This document shows, in pieces, positions 48,611 to 60,000 of a stretch of 64,000 nt of DNA. Under the pieces are notes generated by a model that searched no databases, was not told the origin of the DNA, and was given only the letters and a program-made list of their open reading frames with translations. The translations under genes were made by a program, and so were the position numbers. Origin of the DNA: Paracyclopina nana (Eukaryota > Arthropoda > Copepoda > Cyclopoida > Cyclopettidae); NCBI GenBank assembly GCA_019096065.1, contig JAGUCH010000006.1, positions 4,794,001 through 4,858,000 on the forward strand. The letters run 5' to 3'. Position 1 is the first letter of the stretch. Each line of letters starts with the position of its first letter.

Positions 48611-49288
48611 CTGAAGAAAAGGTCTTTTTGTGGGATACCCGACGCCTTGGTGCCGAGCTCGCACACGATTCTGTCCATGCAGTTTTCCGAGTCGAGAGCT
48701 GTCATGTACTTGGACAATTGGTGGTCGATTTCCGCCTGCAGCTCGGCGAAGCTGCCGAACTTTTCGTCCAAGCTGGAATCCCGGTAGGATTGTTGGAAGG
48801 AGCGACCAGACGCCACGGTGGTGGTGGAGGTGAAAAAGAGGGAAATGATGCCCGCTGCGATGGCCAAAAGCACCAGAGGGATTCCGATGTAGACGATGGG
48901 GCTGTCGAGGACGTTGCCGCTGGAGCTGCTAGATGCGCTCGTTGAGCTCACTTTTTCGTTGGCATGGATTGGGTAGGCTGCCACGGGGTAGTAGTAGTAG
49001 TAGAGGTTGCCTGTGCTCGCCGGTTTTGCCGCACTGTAGCTCGTTTCAGCAGCCACAATATCCGAACGGTCGTCGGCCTTTTGCTCCTTCTCCGCTTTTT
49101 TGTCGGGCGTTGAAGTCTCCACCGTTTTAGCGGAAGCTTTGCCGACTTTCACTGTTGGCACCACTGGCACTGCTTTCGCAGTCGCCACTCCTTTTTTTGC
49201 ACCAGCCACTACCGGCGACGAAGGCTTGTCTGCCAAGACAGCAGCCGTGGAGAGAAGTGCAACAATTGCGATTTTTAGCCACATCATA
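48611..49288 (-). CDS. Secreted or membrane protein with signal peptide and one TM segment (3' end not found)
   Basis: The start MMWLKIAIVALLSTAAVLAD gives a signal peptide. An Ala/Lys/Val-rich low-complexity segment, an acidic-basic stretch, a YYYYYPVAAYPIHANEKV block, a Ser run and a TM segment (IVYIGIPLVLLAIAAGIISL, about residues 145-164) follow. After the TM comes SLDEKFGSFAELQAEIDHQL and the paired-cysteine motif SENCMDRIVCELGTKASG, of a kind found in uncharacterised arthropod membrane proteins. The coding frame stops at a donor gtatgc after AG (phase 2), at QKDLFF. Without splicing 17 more residues follow before a stop. A TATATAA string directly next to the ATG is probably coincidental. 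Function unknown; coding status is well supported by the signal, TM and cysteine layout. Confidence 0.6.
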
Positions 49289-50515
49289 TTATATAGCGTA
49301 AGTTTCAGTTCCTGCTCTGACCGTGGTCTGACACTAAGTGAGGAGGGGAAATCGTGATCACGTGCACGTACTTCAGCCACCTTGGACTACGCTCAGAAGA
49401 AATCAACTTTCAGACTACTCGCGACTTGGCAGGAACTTGCTGCAGGACGGTGGTGCGTTCGCGAGCCTTGACCATTTCAGGACATCTTGATACCTGTGCA
49501 TCCTTCTTGCCCTTTTTGCCATTCTTCGCTACAAAAACCATAGCCGAATCAATTATTCCTTGATCGAGACCTTTATATTAATTTTTGAAATATTTATTTT
49601 ACATACAGCCGCAAATTTAATTAATCTTGCATGAACATTGTTATTTCATAAATTAGCAATTTATAGGAGAGAATAGAAAAAGTTTCTTATTGTCGAAAAA
49701 TCAATGAAAACTGAGGCTCTCCGTGTAGTTGAATAAACACTTGAATGACTTTAGTTGGGTATCCGCAACTCAAGTGAAAGTTTAACAGTTGTTGTTAGCG
49801 AGCCTGTTGTATATTGTATATGCGTAAGAGGCTCCTTCGCAAGGCGAAGGAAGGAAGCAGGACTTGTTAGCCGGGTTGGTCAAAGACATAATCAAATTAC
49901 ATTCTTGAGACACAACCGCAAATATTGCAAACGCGCCAAAAAAGAAAAGTGGGAGGCGAAAGAAAGTGAATTGTTTTTATTGCGTCGAATGCCATCATGC
50001 ACGTACACATTTATGCACATCACGGCATTATAAGGGAGAACCAATTCACTAGAGCACGTTTCTTAGCGCTGCTCAAAATGATCATCAGCATTTTACTACG
50101 ACGATCACGCCCTTAACTTCAACCCCTTTGGCACCTATCATCATAATGATTGGAATCACTGCTATTCAAACACAACAGCTTGCAGTTTTCACCATGTTTT
50201 CACTGTACATGAGCACAATAGAAGTTTTTGCTCGCGTCCGCCAGTAAAAAATGTCGGTAAGCTTTGTTAATTTAGTACAATTAAGATGAAGCAGATTTTT
50301 TTCTTAAGCTCACAATAAAAAGTGAGATGGCTGAAAAAAAGAATGTTCTGCTCAGGGCATTTCACTTTAGATTATCTTGTACTGTAGCGCAATTATTACA
50401 CCTTTCCGCACGCAACCTCACAGTGATATGCTAAAAAAATTAACGTTGCCTAGTCATCATGCGCATATCAGTCAATTGAATTATTGCTTGTATTTCACTG
50501 ATTTGTATCACATTT
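49289..50515. other. Intergenic region, no gene seen
   Basis: This contains the promoter of the membrane-protein gene and the 3' flank of the protease. ORFs at 49354-49563 and 49755-50033 (plus) lack support. The composition is AT-rich. Confidence 0.5.
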
Positions 50516-52663
50516 TCAAGGGTCGATAAGGACTCCAGTGTTGGTTTCGATAAACTCCAAGTATGAAGCTGCAAAGTACAAGAGAACACTTGATGATTGA
50601 AATCCATCAAATACAGACATGCATGTACTCAACGCGGAAAACTACAAGCTTAGTACTAAGCGCTTATAAATAAAAGCAGCTTATGTGCAACAAGCCCCCG
50701 ACGCGACGACCTCTGCGCAAGTGTTTACTATAAACGCATGGATGAAACACATCACTCCTAAAAATACTACGTTTTAGCCCATAAAAACATCTGCCGCCAA
50801 GAAAATTCCTGTTTTCGCGCTGTGATCGAAAAACGAGGATTCTTGAGTACTAACTGTTGACATAAAGTTTTTTGAGGGCATATTCTTAGGAATTTCTGCT
50901 AAAAAGACGTCACGCGAGAAACTCAAGTCTGTTCAAACTAGGCTTGGAGCAAAAAGTTTGCTAAGTCTAGTAGCATTACTTGTTCTGGTGAAGGCAGCGT
51001 GCAATCCAACTTCGCAACCCAAAACCAAACCAAAGGAGGTGATGCCAATTTGCTTCATCCTTCCATCATCCATAACCTTGTGCAAGGGACCTCCGGAATC
51101 ACCCTATGCAAGCCAAGCAGAAAAATGGCTAATAAAAAAAACACCTCCCGTGAGTCATCAAAAAAGTTGCTCACGTTGCATGTGCTTTTTCCTTCCGCTC
51201 CAGAAATGCAAATGTTATTTTTGGTGATCTGGAAGAGCTCAAAGAAGCACACCAAGTTGGTGATCGTTTTGGTGGTCACTTCCCTCAAAACGGGCGAAAT
51301 GGCCGTGGCAGAGTCAGATGGCTTGCCCCATCCGCTGGCTGGAGCCTAAAATGGCAGATTTCAATCATTCAATCAATTGACGTCAGCGGGAAAGAAGATG
51401 CACTCTGCGCTATTAGAAACCTGAACACATTTGAACTTGAAAAAGTCGGTTACGCTGGCTGGTAAAAGCTAGTTTTTTACAGCTTCAAAAATAGAAAGGC
51501 GTCTTCAATGAACTCACATCGAGTCCGGCAAAGTTGTCTTCAACGTCGGAGTAGCTGGGCAAGCAGATGGGACGGATGAAATTGTTGAATTCCACTTTTT
51601 GGGGCAACCGAATGAGGCCAATGTCGTCCCTGATCAGGGCTGGCAACCAATTGGGATGGGCGAAAAACTCCGCAGCCTCGAACTCGACTCTGCCTTCCTG
51701 AGAAAAAGTCGCGCAGCAATATATAATGATCGGTTTATAATTGATGGTTGCCACGGATTCGAACCTCGGTTTCTTCCCTGACGTTGTGGGCTCCGAGCAA
51801 AACTCTCATAGATGTAGCGCCATCCACGCAATGAGCGGCGGTCAAAACCCACTCATCGGAAATCTACGGGAAAAATGAAAAGCGAGTGGTGTTTAATTAG
51901 CGCTATCATCATGCGTGGTCATTACGTGCAAGCAACGTGCGCGCTTATCGCAACTGTTATTTGCGCTAATCGAACATCATCATTGAGAATGTTCGGAGAA
52001 GTCGCTTTTCATTACAAACATGCATGAGTTCAACCTGTTTGCTAATGAGGCTGATATGGTGCATCGATACGTCAGGTTTTTATAATTCGGCATCTTCAGC
52101 ATCTCGACGCGTGATTGAAAAAAAAAAGAATTCCACGTACGTTCCTCTCAACGAAATGCGAATCGTTTTGTTTGTTGCTACGTGTAAAGTTCATACCAAA
52201 GTTCCACCGCAAAAGTAGGTGTCCCCGGATCCTTGGGTGAAAAATAGGGCCGCCATCCATGGATAGGAATGAGGCGTTGCCTCGTTTCCTCCCGTGATAT
52301 ACATCTTTGGTCCCGGGATGCCGCATTCCGCTGCAGTAGTTTACCCATAAACAACAACCTTTGTCAAAGTATTTCGGATGGATCGAGTGGCTACCTGAAA
52401 AGCTCTTTGTTCCTCGCTTGTATCCGGGAAACTTTTCCGTTGTCAATGGAGCGGCGTTCAGCTGCATCACCTCTTTGAACTCTTCCAACGTGATTTTGGA
52501 CAGGTCGGTCTTGTGGCCGAGCAAATGGGCCGTTTTCAATCCATCGCCCATGCGGGGAAAGGCCTGCAATAAAAAATGAACGATGTGGAATGTTAGGCGC
52601 GCGATTTTCGTTTACCCTGGAAAAGGCCAGACTCGCGGAAAACAGCACCAATAGCTTGAACAT
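50516..52663 (-). CDS. Chymotrypsin-like secreted serine protease (S1A)
   Basis: This extracellular S1A protease is probably made as a zymogen. Eight exons (52616-52663, 52395-52563, 52197-52330, 51765-51863, 51518-51697, 51175-51345, 50980-51103, 50516-50568) join in frame to 325 aa. Signal peptide [15 protein letters not shown]; a propeptide of about 63 residues; activation region [22 protein letters not shown]. Catalytic residues are visible: His in [10 protein letters not shown], Asp in RDDIGLIRL, Ser in CNGDSGGP. The residue at the base of the S1 pocket (position 189, six before the Ser) is Ser, as in chymotrypsin, not the Asp of trypsin, so cleavage after large hydrophobic residues is expected. 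SGWGK and a C-terminal [12 protein letters not shown] complete the fold. The propeptide is not a CLIP domain. Likely digestive or hemolymph; not decidable here. Confidence 0.92.
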
Positions 52664-53388
52664 GGTGTCGGCCTAGAGCCCTATGCCAAATTGGCATGAT
52701 CAAAAACGCAGTGGCTTCACGTACTTATCGTAGTTTTTGTGCAAACAGAGAAAAATGATAAATGCGTGACGCGCAAATCTGAAATCACGCATTCGGCAAT
52801 GATTGCTGATGCTCTCGGCGGCCAGATCACGCCGATCGTTCTTGGAAAAAGCGAAAGCATCTGTCCTGGCCAGCGTGCGACGCTCATGCGATCGTTGCGA
52901 TGACGGCAAAGAAAGCATAGTCGAGTTCAACGATCGAATTTTTTTGGCATGGTAACAGGGGACGGAGCTAACGAGCGCAGCTTGCATTTCGATGCGATAC
53001 CAGGAAAAACGCCCGAGTGGCTCGTCAGCAGTCAGTGCGGAAGCCTTCTCAGTCCGTTTCGAGGAAAAAAGCTGAATCGAAGACGGCTTTCCATTCGGCT
53101 CGTCTTGACGCGGGGAAGGCCCGAGTGGAAAATTCCTTCGGCCCTCGATTCCGCTATGCTTCGTCAGCAGCCGCAACGCTCTTCCCGTTCCCAATTGCAG
53201 TAGCTGCAATTTACAATCCGGCCTTCAAGGCCGCCTTCGCCCCAATTGATTTTATTCCTTATGTCTTCTACTCTTCAAAAAGGATGAACGCATGACGTTC
53301 GTTATGCAACAATAACATTTCGAGAATTTTCCGTCAAAGCGACAGTTGCACCAGCCACCCTCGCCTTCCCCTTTACCCTTTGACGAGA
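52664..53388. other. Intergenic region upstream of protease
   Basis: This holds the protease promoter. The plus-strand ORFs at 52949-53295 and the minus ORF 52700-53209 overlap each other and have no domain. They are judged chance frames in GC-rich sequence. Confidence 0.45.
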
Positions 53389-53848
53389 TTTACTTTCAGG
53401 GTGACCAGAAAATTAGAGCGGGTTGTAGCCAGATTTTCCCCTAAAATAGCCACGTTTGGCTATCTCAGAAAAATTGATCATAATAGCCACAAATTGGTGA
53501 AAAATAGCCACATTTTTAGGAATTTTCACGATAATATTTGTTATTCTGAAATTTTTTCCAAGTTTTGGGATTGCTGTGGATGAAATCAAGGATTTAATCA
53601 TGATTTTCTTCATATATTGGTGGCAAAAGATCAAAAAAATAAGTTGGCCAATTTTGCAAATTTCATTTTTTCCCCTGCTTTTTTAATGATTTTCAAGCGT
53701 TTATTAAGTAAAAATATCAAATTTTCGGACTTTTCAAAAATAGCCACGAATGGCTATGGCTATTCGGCCTAAATTTCCGTAGCCACACATGGGTCAAAAA
53801 TAGCCACTTTGGCTATAAATAGCCACATCTGGTCACCCTGTTTACTTT
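53389..53848. mobile_element. hAT-type MITE with 8-bp target duplication
   Basis: The element spans 53397-53840 (444 bp). Its ends are perfect 13-base inverted repeats (CAGGGTGACCAGA / TCTGGTCACCCTG). It is flanked on both sides by the identical 8-mer tttacttt (53389-53396 and 53841-53848). An 8-bp duplication and CAGGG ends are hallmarks of the hAT superfamily. The interior has no transposase but many copies of aatagccac and ggctat, in both orientations, forming subterminal repeats. It is therefore a non-autonomous copy. The perfect duplication suggests a fairly recent insertion. Confidence 0.88.
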
Positions 53849-54160
53849 CAAAACAATAATGCAATGAGAGGCAAGAATTATCGCGACGCGTCTTGTTAAT
53901 TGCCCGCGAAATGGCATGGTGAAACATTTCGTCATCTTTACCGATCGCTGACCCCCAGAAAACGCCGATCCAAAGGGGAAATTGATCGTGAATTCGATTT
54001 ATAATGAGCCGAGCTGCTGCCTGCTCCTGCTGTGCCGAGTGCACGCGCGCTTAGCTGTCAGTTGTCAGACCACCACCAGCTGTTCGAGGGGGCGCAAACG
54101 GTCTTTGTCTGCAAGCTGCGCCTTCGCCGAAACCCTCTACGCGTGTAAATCCCCGAGCAA
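53849..54160. other. Probable DDIT4 promoter and 5' leader
   Basis: This stretch immediately upstream of the DDIT4 start becomes CpG-rich from about 54040 (gcacgcgcgc, acgcgtg), as expected for a promoter. No separate gene is seen. Confidence 0.4.
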
Positions 54161-55167
54161 ATGCGCGAGGAAGAGCGCGCTTCGACGAATCGAACGAATG
54201 GAAAATTTCCTACAAAGAAAGAGTCGGGGCGACAACAAAGGGAAAAGACTTCAGTTGATGTTTGGCCATTGACGGAGGGTGAAACTTTGAACGATTGTCA
54301 GAAAATGCTTTGGGGAGGCATCAAAGATGGCGGCCTATTGTCAGGCCGGCATCAAATCAACCGCAACGATTCCTTAGCATCCATGGACATCTCCAGCCTC
54401 AGTTCGGATTCTCATTCAAGCAACGAGAGCTTTAACTATCCGCATCTTCGGCGATCCAGTCAATTGTCGTAAGTTCATTTTGATGAATCATGACTTGTCA
54501 TCTCGTCCCTCGGGACGCATGCGCTTTTTAAATATGACGAAATATGTAGTCATCATGAGTGGCTGTCATGCAAAAATCAATAGTTTTGCATCATGCCCAG
54601 TAACTTAATTTTTGACATCCCCTTGCAGAGATATTTTCCCTTACCTCGACGAGGAGACCCAAGATGCCGTCTTTTTCCAAGATGAAGACGAGTCGACTTT
54701 CACCACGCCCGTTTTGTTGGCACAGAAGCTAGAGAAAGAGGTGCGCCAATTGTTCTCCGAGGGTCTCGTCCTCGTTGGTTTGCTGGAAACCATGACCAAA
54801 GTCGCTAGTCAACTCCTTGAATTGTCCGAGACCGAGCCCTACGGCGTCAAAGGTGCAAGAGTTGTCCTGAAACTGAAGCAATCCACTGGGGAGGAAGAAA
54901 AGCTCGGGAGCTTTGCACTTGATCCTACGACTGTAAGCTTCTTAAATAATTGTCATTATTCATATCATGTCAACTTTTTCTATATCTTAGGTGAGCACCT
55001 TTGAAATTGTTCTGGTTTTGGAGCAAACTCAGCAACTTGGTACCTCTATTCGAAGCTGGTTGGGGCAAATGACCTCCGGCATCAAATCCATCAGGATCGG
55101 TTCTCGTTATTCAATGCAGAAAATCGACCTGTACCGGAGCAGCAATGCCGTCACCTTCAGCCTGTAA
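54161..55167 (+). CDS. DDIT4: DDIT4/REDD1 (scylla/charybdis) stress-induced TORC1 inhibitor
   Basis: This is a cytosolic stress-response protein that restrains TORC1 via TSC2. Three exons (54161-54468, 54629-54932, 54991-55167) join in frame to 262 aa; human DDIT4 is 232. The N-terminal part is disordered and Ser-rich (NDSLASMDISSLSSDSHSSN). The RTP801 C-terminal domain is recognised by VASQLLELSETEPYGVKGAR, LGSFALDPTTVSTFEIVLVL, MTSGIKSIRIGSRYSMQKID and a final LYRSSNAVTFSL. SEPxGxxGA, LALDPxxVPTFxLTLVL and xKKKLYSS are the matching human blocks. The start at 54161 is the first Met in the open frame, and a downstream Met is possible. A poly(A) signal lies at 55594-55599. A MITE lies 320 bases upstream of the start. 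Confidence 0.9.
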
Positions 55168-56123
55168 ATTATCACCACCACCCAAATCTTTCAAGAAAAA
55201 ATGATGATTGTTGTTTGAATCTGTGATATCAGATCATAAAAATCATGTCAAGATTTTTTGTACCACGAAATCTTTCACGAATCTCAAAGAAGAGTTAAGC
55301 AATAATTGCCTTATATAAACAGCTATTAATTGAGCTTCCTGATGTGTTCTCAATCTATACTTTTTATCTCTGTGACTGTATGACCAAAACGGCTGCTATG
55401 AACCAAGCCAACAAGAAGACTTCTTCTTTTCTTTCTCCATTTTGTCCCCACATTGTTTTTAATGAACATGATTTCTGGCATAACGCACAAAAATGATGAA
55501 AACACACTCCTCTCTCTTGCTACTGTAAATCATGACGAAATTTGTGTGATGCCGAATATCCATTTTATGTTTTAAGGTTAAAATATTCTTCAGAATAAAC
55601 TTGCTGCTTTCAATCATGTAGCTTTTTCTAATTTGCGTGGGAATTTCAAGAATGGGGGTTCACTTGTACCGGTTTAAATCTGCATTAATTCTTGCATTCG
55701 CTTTGTGTAGGGCCGGAACTTGATTCCAAAGGTTTGGAGCTACAGAACAAAGCCCACTGGAGCTTGTGGGAGGTGTATGAGGATTTGAATTTTCCCGCCT
55801 CTCTCGGCTCTTCACAAAATGCGGCTAGTTCGGCTAAATAGAAGTGTTATACATTAACTCAAAAATGTAAACAAAATTGGCCATTATGGCTTTTTAGACA
55901 AATTTTCGGCTACAAATTGAAGAGTGATTCGCGTTCCTGTGTTATCGTGATCTTTTTGGGAATTTCAGCAGCAGCAGAAACAGCGATTTTTTTCTCTTTC
56001 GCCGCCTCGACCATCCGGAATGGTGCCATGAAATTCATTTAAACAGAACAGCAGAGAAACTGAAAAAAGCCACACGTGTGCGATTTCCCGAACAAATCTG
56101 ACAGTTTTTAATCACCTCATACA
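55168..56123. other. DDIT4 3' UTR, retroelement relic and UBE2N promoter
   Basis: The first 430 bases are the probable DDIT4 3' UTR ending near AATAAA at 55594-55599. A minus-strand reverse-transcriptase relic follows at 55660-55824. The remaining sequence up to 56123 is the probable UBE2N 5' region. There is no other gene. Confidence 0.5.
55660..55824 (-). pseudogene. Relic of LINE reverse-transcriptase C-terminus
   Basis: Read on the minus strand, 54 codons are open and contain TSSSGLCSVAPNLWNQVPAL, then a Lys/Ala/Asn/Arg helix ending LNRYK and a stop. The A-P-x-L-W-N-x-V/L-P pattern near the end followed by a short basic helix is typical of the C-terminal tail of non-LTR retrotransposon reverse transcriptases. 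There is a stop just upstream in frame, so this is a short fragment. No target duplication or poly-A tail was identified. The clade cannot be assigned. Confidence 0.45.
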
Positions 56124-56753
56124 ATGGCGGGTCTACCACGGAGGATTGTAAAGGTGAGCTTTGAATATTTCATTACCCCTCTCCTCTCGCTGCCATTTCG
56201 TTGCTATAGGAGACTCAAAGATTAATGCAAGAGCCTGTCCCTGGAATTTCGGCCATTCCTGATGAACAAAATGCTCGATATTTCCATGTCGTTGTTGCAG
56301 GTAATTCACTCAACATTTCCTGCGCGCCATGCAATTGCTTTACTTTTATGGTTTTATAGGGCCCGAAGGATCTCCCTTTGAGGGTGGCGTTTTCAAGCTA
56401 GAGTTGTTCTTGCCAGAGGATTACCCCATGTCTGCTCCCAAAGTGCGGTTCATTACTAAAATCTATCATCCCAATATTGACAAGTTGGGCAGAATTTGCC
56501 TTGACATTCTCAAAGGTGATAATAGTTTTGACTTATTGATTAACGTTTTTTCAATGATGGTTTTTCTGTTGCAGATAAATGGAGCCCTGCTCTGCAAATC
56601 AGGACAGTGCTGCTGTCAATCCAGGCTTTGCTGTCAGCTCCCAACCCCGATGATCCCTTGGCAAATGATGTTGCTGAATTGTGGAAAGTCAACGAAGTTG
56701 AAGCCATTAGAAACGCGAAAGATTGGACTAGAACTTATGCTATGGATAATTGA
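56124..56753 (+). CDS. UBE2N: Ubiquitin-conjugating enzyme E2 N (Ubc13/bendless)
   Basis: This E2, paired with a UEV partner, builds K63-linked ubiquitin chains in DNA damage tolerance and immune signalling. Four exons (56124-56153, 56210-56300, 56360-56515, 56575-56753) join in frame to 151 aa, one shorter than human. Diagnostic blocks are [60 protein letters not shown] with the catalytic Cys in [25 protein letters not shown] and TYAMDN at the C-terminus. The HPN motif is present. A poly(A) signal lies at 56961-56966. It is convergent with the downstream secreted-protein gene. Confidence 0.97.
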
Positions 56754-56960
56754 TGTCGCCCATGATTCGATCCACACTTTTCCTTTTGTCCTTTGCATTA
56801 TCCTCTCACCACTACACACCCATCATCAAGTAAGAGTTATTTTTGTGATACCATCAACGTTATTCTCCCCATTTGGCAATCGATTATTTCTATTGAAAGT
56901 GCAGTGGCTAAGACGACAATTTATCAACCGCACCCAACTACAACAACAGCAACCATAAAG

Positions 56961-56966
56961 AATAAA
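56961..56966 (+). other. Poly(A) signal of UBE2N
   Basis: AATAAA lies about 210 bases past the UBE2N stop codon and 95 bases before the convergent gene's stop. Confidence 0.55.
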
Positions 56967-57061
56967 ATGAACTATCACAGATGTAGCGAAAAGAAAAGGC
57001 TTTAATTTTTTATGTTCTTCTGAAGGAATCACTGTTACTTTTATCACAGATTTCAAAGGCT

Positions 57062-60000
57062 TCAGCCATTGATGGCCTCCACCAAGTCGGCCAGATCGTG
57101 CACCAAATCTGCCTTTAAACTGGCCACGTTGTCCGCTTTTTCAATCAGAGATCTCACTAATGCACCTTTTTTATCGGCCAATAGCAAGGGAATGGCTATT
57201 TCGTCACCCACTCGATACTTGAGAATGCTTTCAATCTGCCTTAAAATGGTGGGGGCGTGGATTTCGTTGACCTCACGTGCTAGCCTTTGAACAGCTCGGT
57301 TGACAGTCTTTCTTATGAGCCCACAGTAGGAGTACACTTTCAGCCCGCCTAGACGGATGTCACAATTGCCAATGTTGATGTGGTCTACCAGTATGCTCTT
57401 TAGAATGGCCTCAAATTTGAATTGGATCTTGAAGACCAAAAAGGGTTGGAGGCCGTCATTGATTGGCGTTTTGGGCAGTATTTCGTCAAAGTTGAGGTCG
57501 ATGGTTCGACCCTGTATGTATGGTTTGTTTGAAGGTCTCCTCTCAAAACGGACATCAAAAGCTCTGGCTTTGACCCCTACGTACACACTTCCATGGGCTC
57601 TCAGATTTAGTGGTAATTCTTGATTGAACTTGGTGAAGCAACTATTGAAGAAGGGCTTTCCTAACCGAGCAGAAACCGAAGTAGACAGGCTCATGTCAAA
57701 GTCCACGTGGCCATTAAATATAGCTGCAGCCATGGGGTCTTTGTCTACAAGGCCTCCAAACTCTCCAGTTGCCTTAAGGTATGTGGATTTTCTGACTCGG
57801 CCTTTCAAGTACGCAGGAGCTGATTTCATTGACAAGTCACACCTGTCCACTATTGATAAAGGTGGCATTCTAGCTTCCAGCGTAGCCTCGCCGTCCTTGA
57901 CTTCCACTTTTATTTGACTATGTGCAAGGAAGTCGTAGAGTTTCCTGCTTAGAATGTAGGAAACCAGTTCACTATTGGCTTTGCTGCCAAACATCTTCAA
58001 GGCTCTTGGACCAAGGATCAGCTTTTGGATGGGAAAGCGGAGCCCAGTCTGATCGTAGTTGGCAATGATGACTCGTAAAATTGCATGCAGTTCATTTTGA
58101 CGGATGAATTGAGTTGGGTCCAAATATTGAGGTCCTATAGCAGATAAGATTTTTCCCTTGGTAACATTTTGAATGAATAGTAAATGAATACCTATTTTTA
58201 TGAAGTCAAGGCCTCCAAGATGAGTTGACAAGCCCACGTGTAGCGTTGACTTTTGTACCGTTTGTGCTACATACCCAATGATCTGAGCTAGGTCAACATT
58301 ATTTGCTTGCTGGCTTAGGAAAATTGGCAACAGCGGCTCAAGAGAGGTCATCAAAGTGGGCAAAACTTCTGCATCAACACTTGCTAACAAGTCAGCAAGC
58401 TGTTCCAGAATCTTTAAGTCAAGCTCATAAATTGATCTAAGCCTTTGAAAGTATTGAGAAAAAGGATTGAGTGCCTCAGATTCATCAACATCTCCTGGAG
58501 TAATTGTTTCTTGAGTGGCAGTTGACTCAGTTAAAGGCAGAGTCTCAGCTGCAAAACTTGTCTCAGTTTGAGTCTCAGCTGCAAAACTTGTCTCAGTTTG
58601 AGTCTCAGCTGCGCCCATCTCATTAATGCCCAGGGTTGTGGGCATCTCAGTTTCTAGAGCTGAGATGCTCAATGTTGTCTCAGTATCTGAAAACTGAGCT
58701 GCCTCTGAGAATGCTGAGTTCTTGGGTTGCCTGGAGATTGTAGTGGATGGGCAAGCACAGCATCTGGTTTCCTGGTTCGACAACTGTGAAATTGTGGTCG
58801 TTTTCATCCCATCCTGATCTTCCACAAATTCATCAAAATTACTGAACAGGTTATTTCCGTCCTCAATTGCTTGGAGATCGATGAGGAATGATTTTGCAGG
58901 TTTCTCGGAGCTGCAAATCAGGGTCAAAGTTAACAGCAGTTATAATACTTGCAAAGTCACTACAACAATAGTACTTCTAAAAACTATAACCTAGAGCTAT
59001 GCTATTCTTTCATGCCATATGAAAATTGTTACGTCACTGCCATCACTTGAGAGGCCTCTCAAGCACGGAATTTTCTCTGATTGTGGGGTGGATCCCGAGT
59101 AAAACCTGCCTACATTCATGCAATTTCTTTTTACTGAATGGCCTTCTTCAGATCCGATGCTAATTTCAACATCCATACTTTGCTGGTGTTTCTCGATTTG
59201 CAACGCCCTCTAAAAACACTTTTAAGTAGTTATGGCAGCATTTAATTGCAGCTTTGCCGATTTTCACAGCTATTCACAAAAATGAGAAGTGCATGACCGT
59301 AAAATTCAGATTTGGTTGAGGTCTTTTCATGTTTTGTCGACTACAATAATGATTTCTGCCAAAAGAATTACATTTTTGATTAATAGTGTATGCACCCAGT
59401 ACATTCGCATAGACCATCAATTCAATCAACTCTCAAGTGTATAGCGTAAATTCTAGAAAAAGGTGGATTCTTTATGATAGATTGATCAAGCTATGAAATG
59501 ACTCTGCTTGAAAATTAGTCTTGATAAGTATGCTAGGGCAAGGTCAATGGCACAATTGCTACAATAAGTGTGTGACTACGTTTCGGAAGAATGAACGGCC
59601 ATATTGTTTAGCATGGTTTATATAAGGTGGTAAATGTACCCATGTAGTAAAGCAAACAAACTGAATAAGTGTGGTTGGGCAAGCGTTAAATGCTCTTAAA
59701 TAAGGAGGAGTAGAAAACCACAAGGCCTTTCATAAAGTTAAATTCTCGGATCACTAATTTTTACCTGCTTTGTAGACTCTGCGTTCTTGGCCCTGATTTC
59801 GTTGTCACCACACTCTTGGCGAATTTAGGAATGGTATGAAGCTCATGCTCATAGAAGTCATCTCGGATCTCGGACACCTTTTGTGGTAAATCCATAGGAT
59901 TTATATCTGTTAAGCTTTGCACCTTTTCTGGCTCTTGAATTCTTTTTGCATTTTGCGTGCTTTCAGCGGCTTCTGCCATGCTGACACTTGAATTGTCTTC

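Noticed and set aside
51740-51790. tRNA-like gattcgaacctcgg string
   Set aside because: It lies at the exon 4 donor of the protease and the flanks cannot form a cloverleaf.
58140-58195. Possible 36-base micro-intron in the secreted protein gene
   Set aside because: It is too short for a normal intron and the frame is open through it, so read as coding.
58997-59203. Possible middle exon of the large secreted protein
   Set aside because: Its open frame needs a phase-0 entry, but the upstream donor is phase 2; the two flanking exons join perfectly without it.
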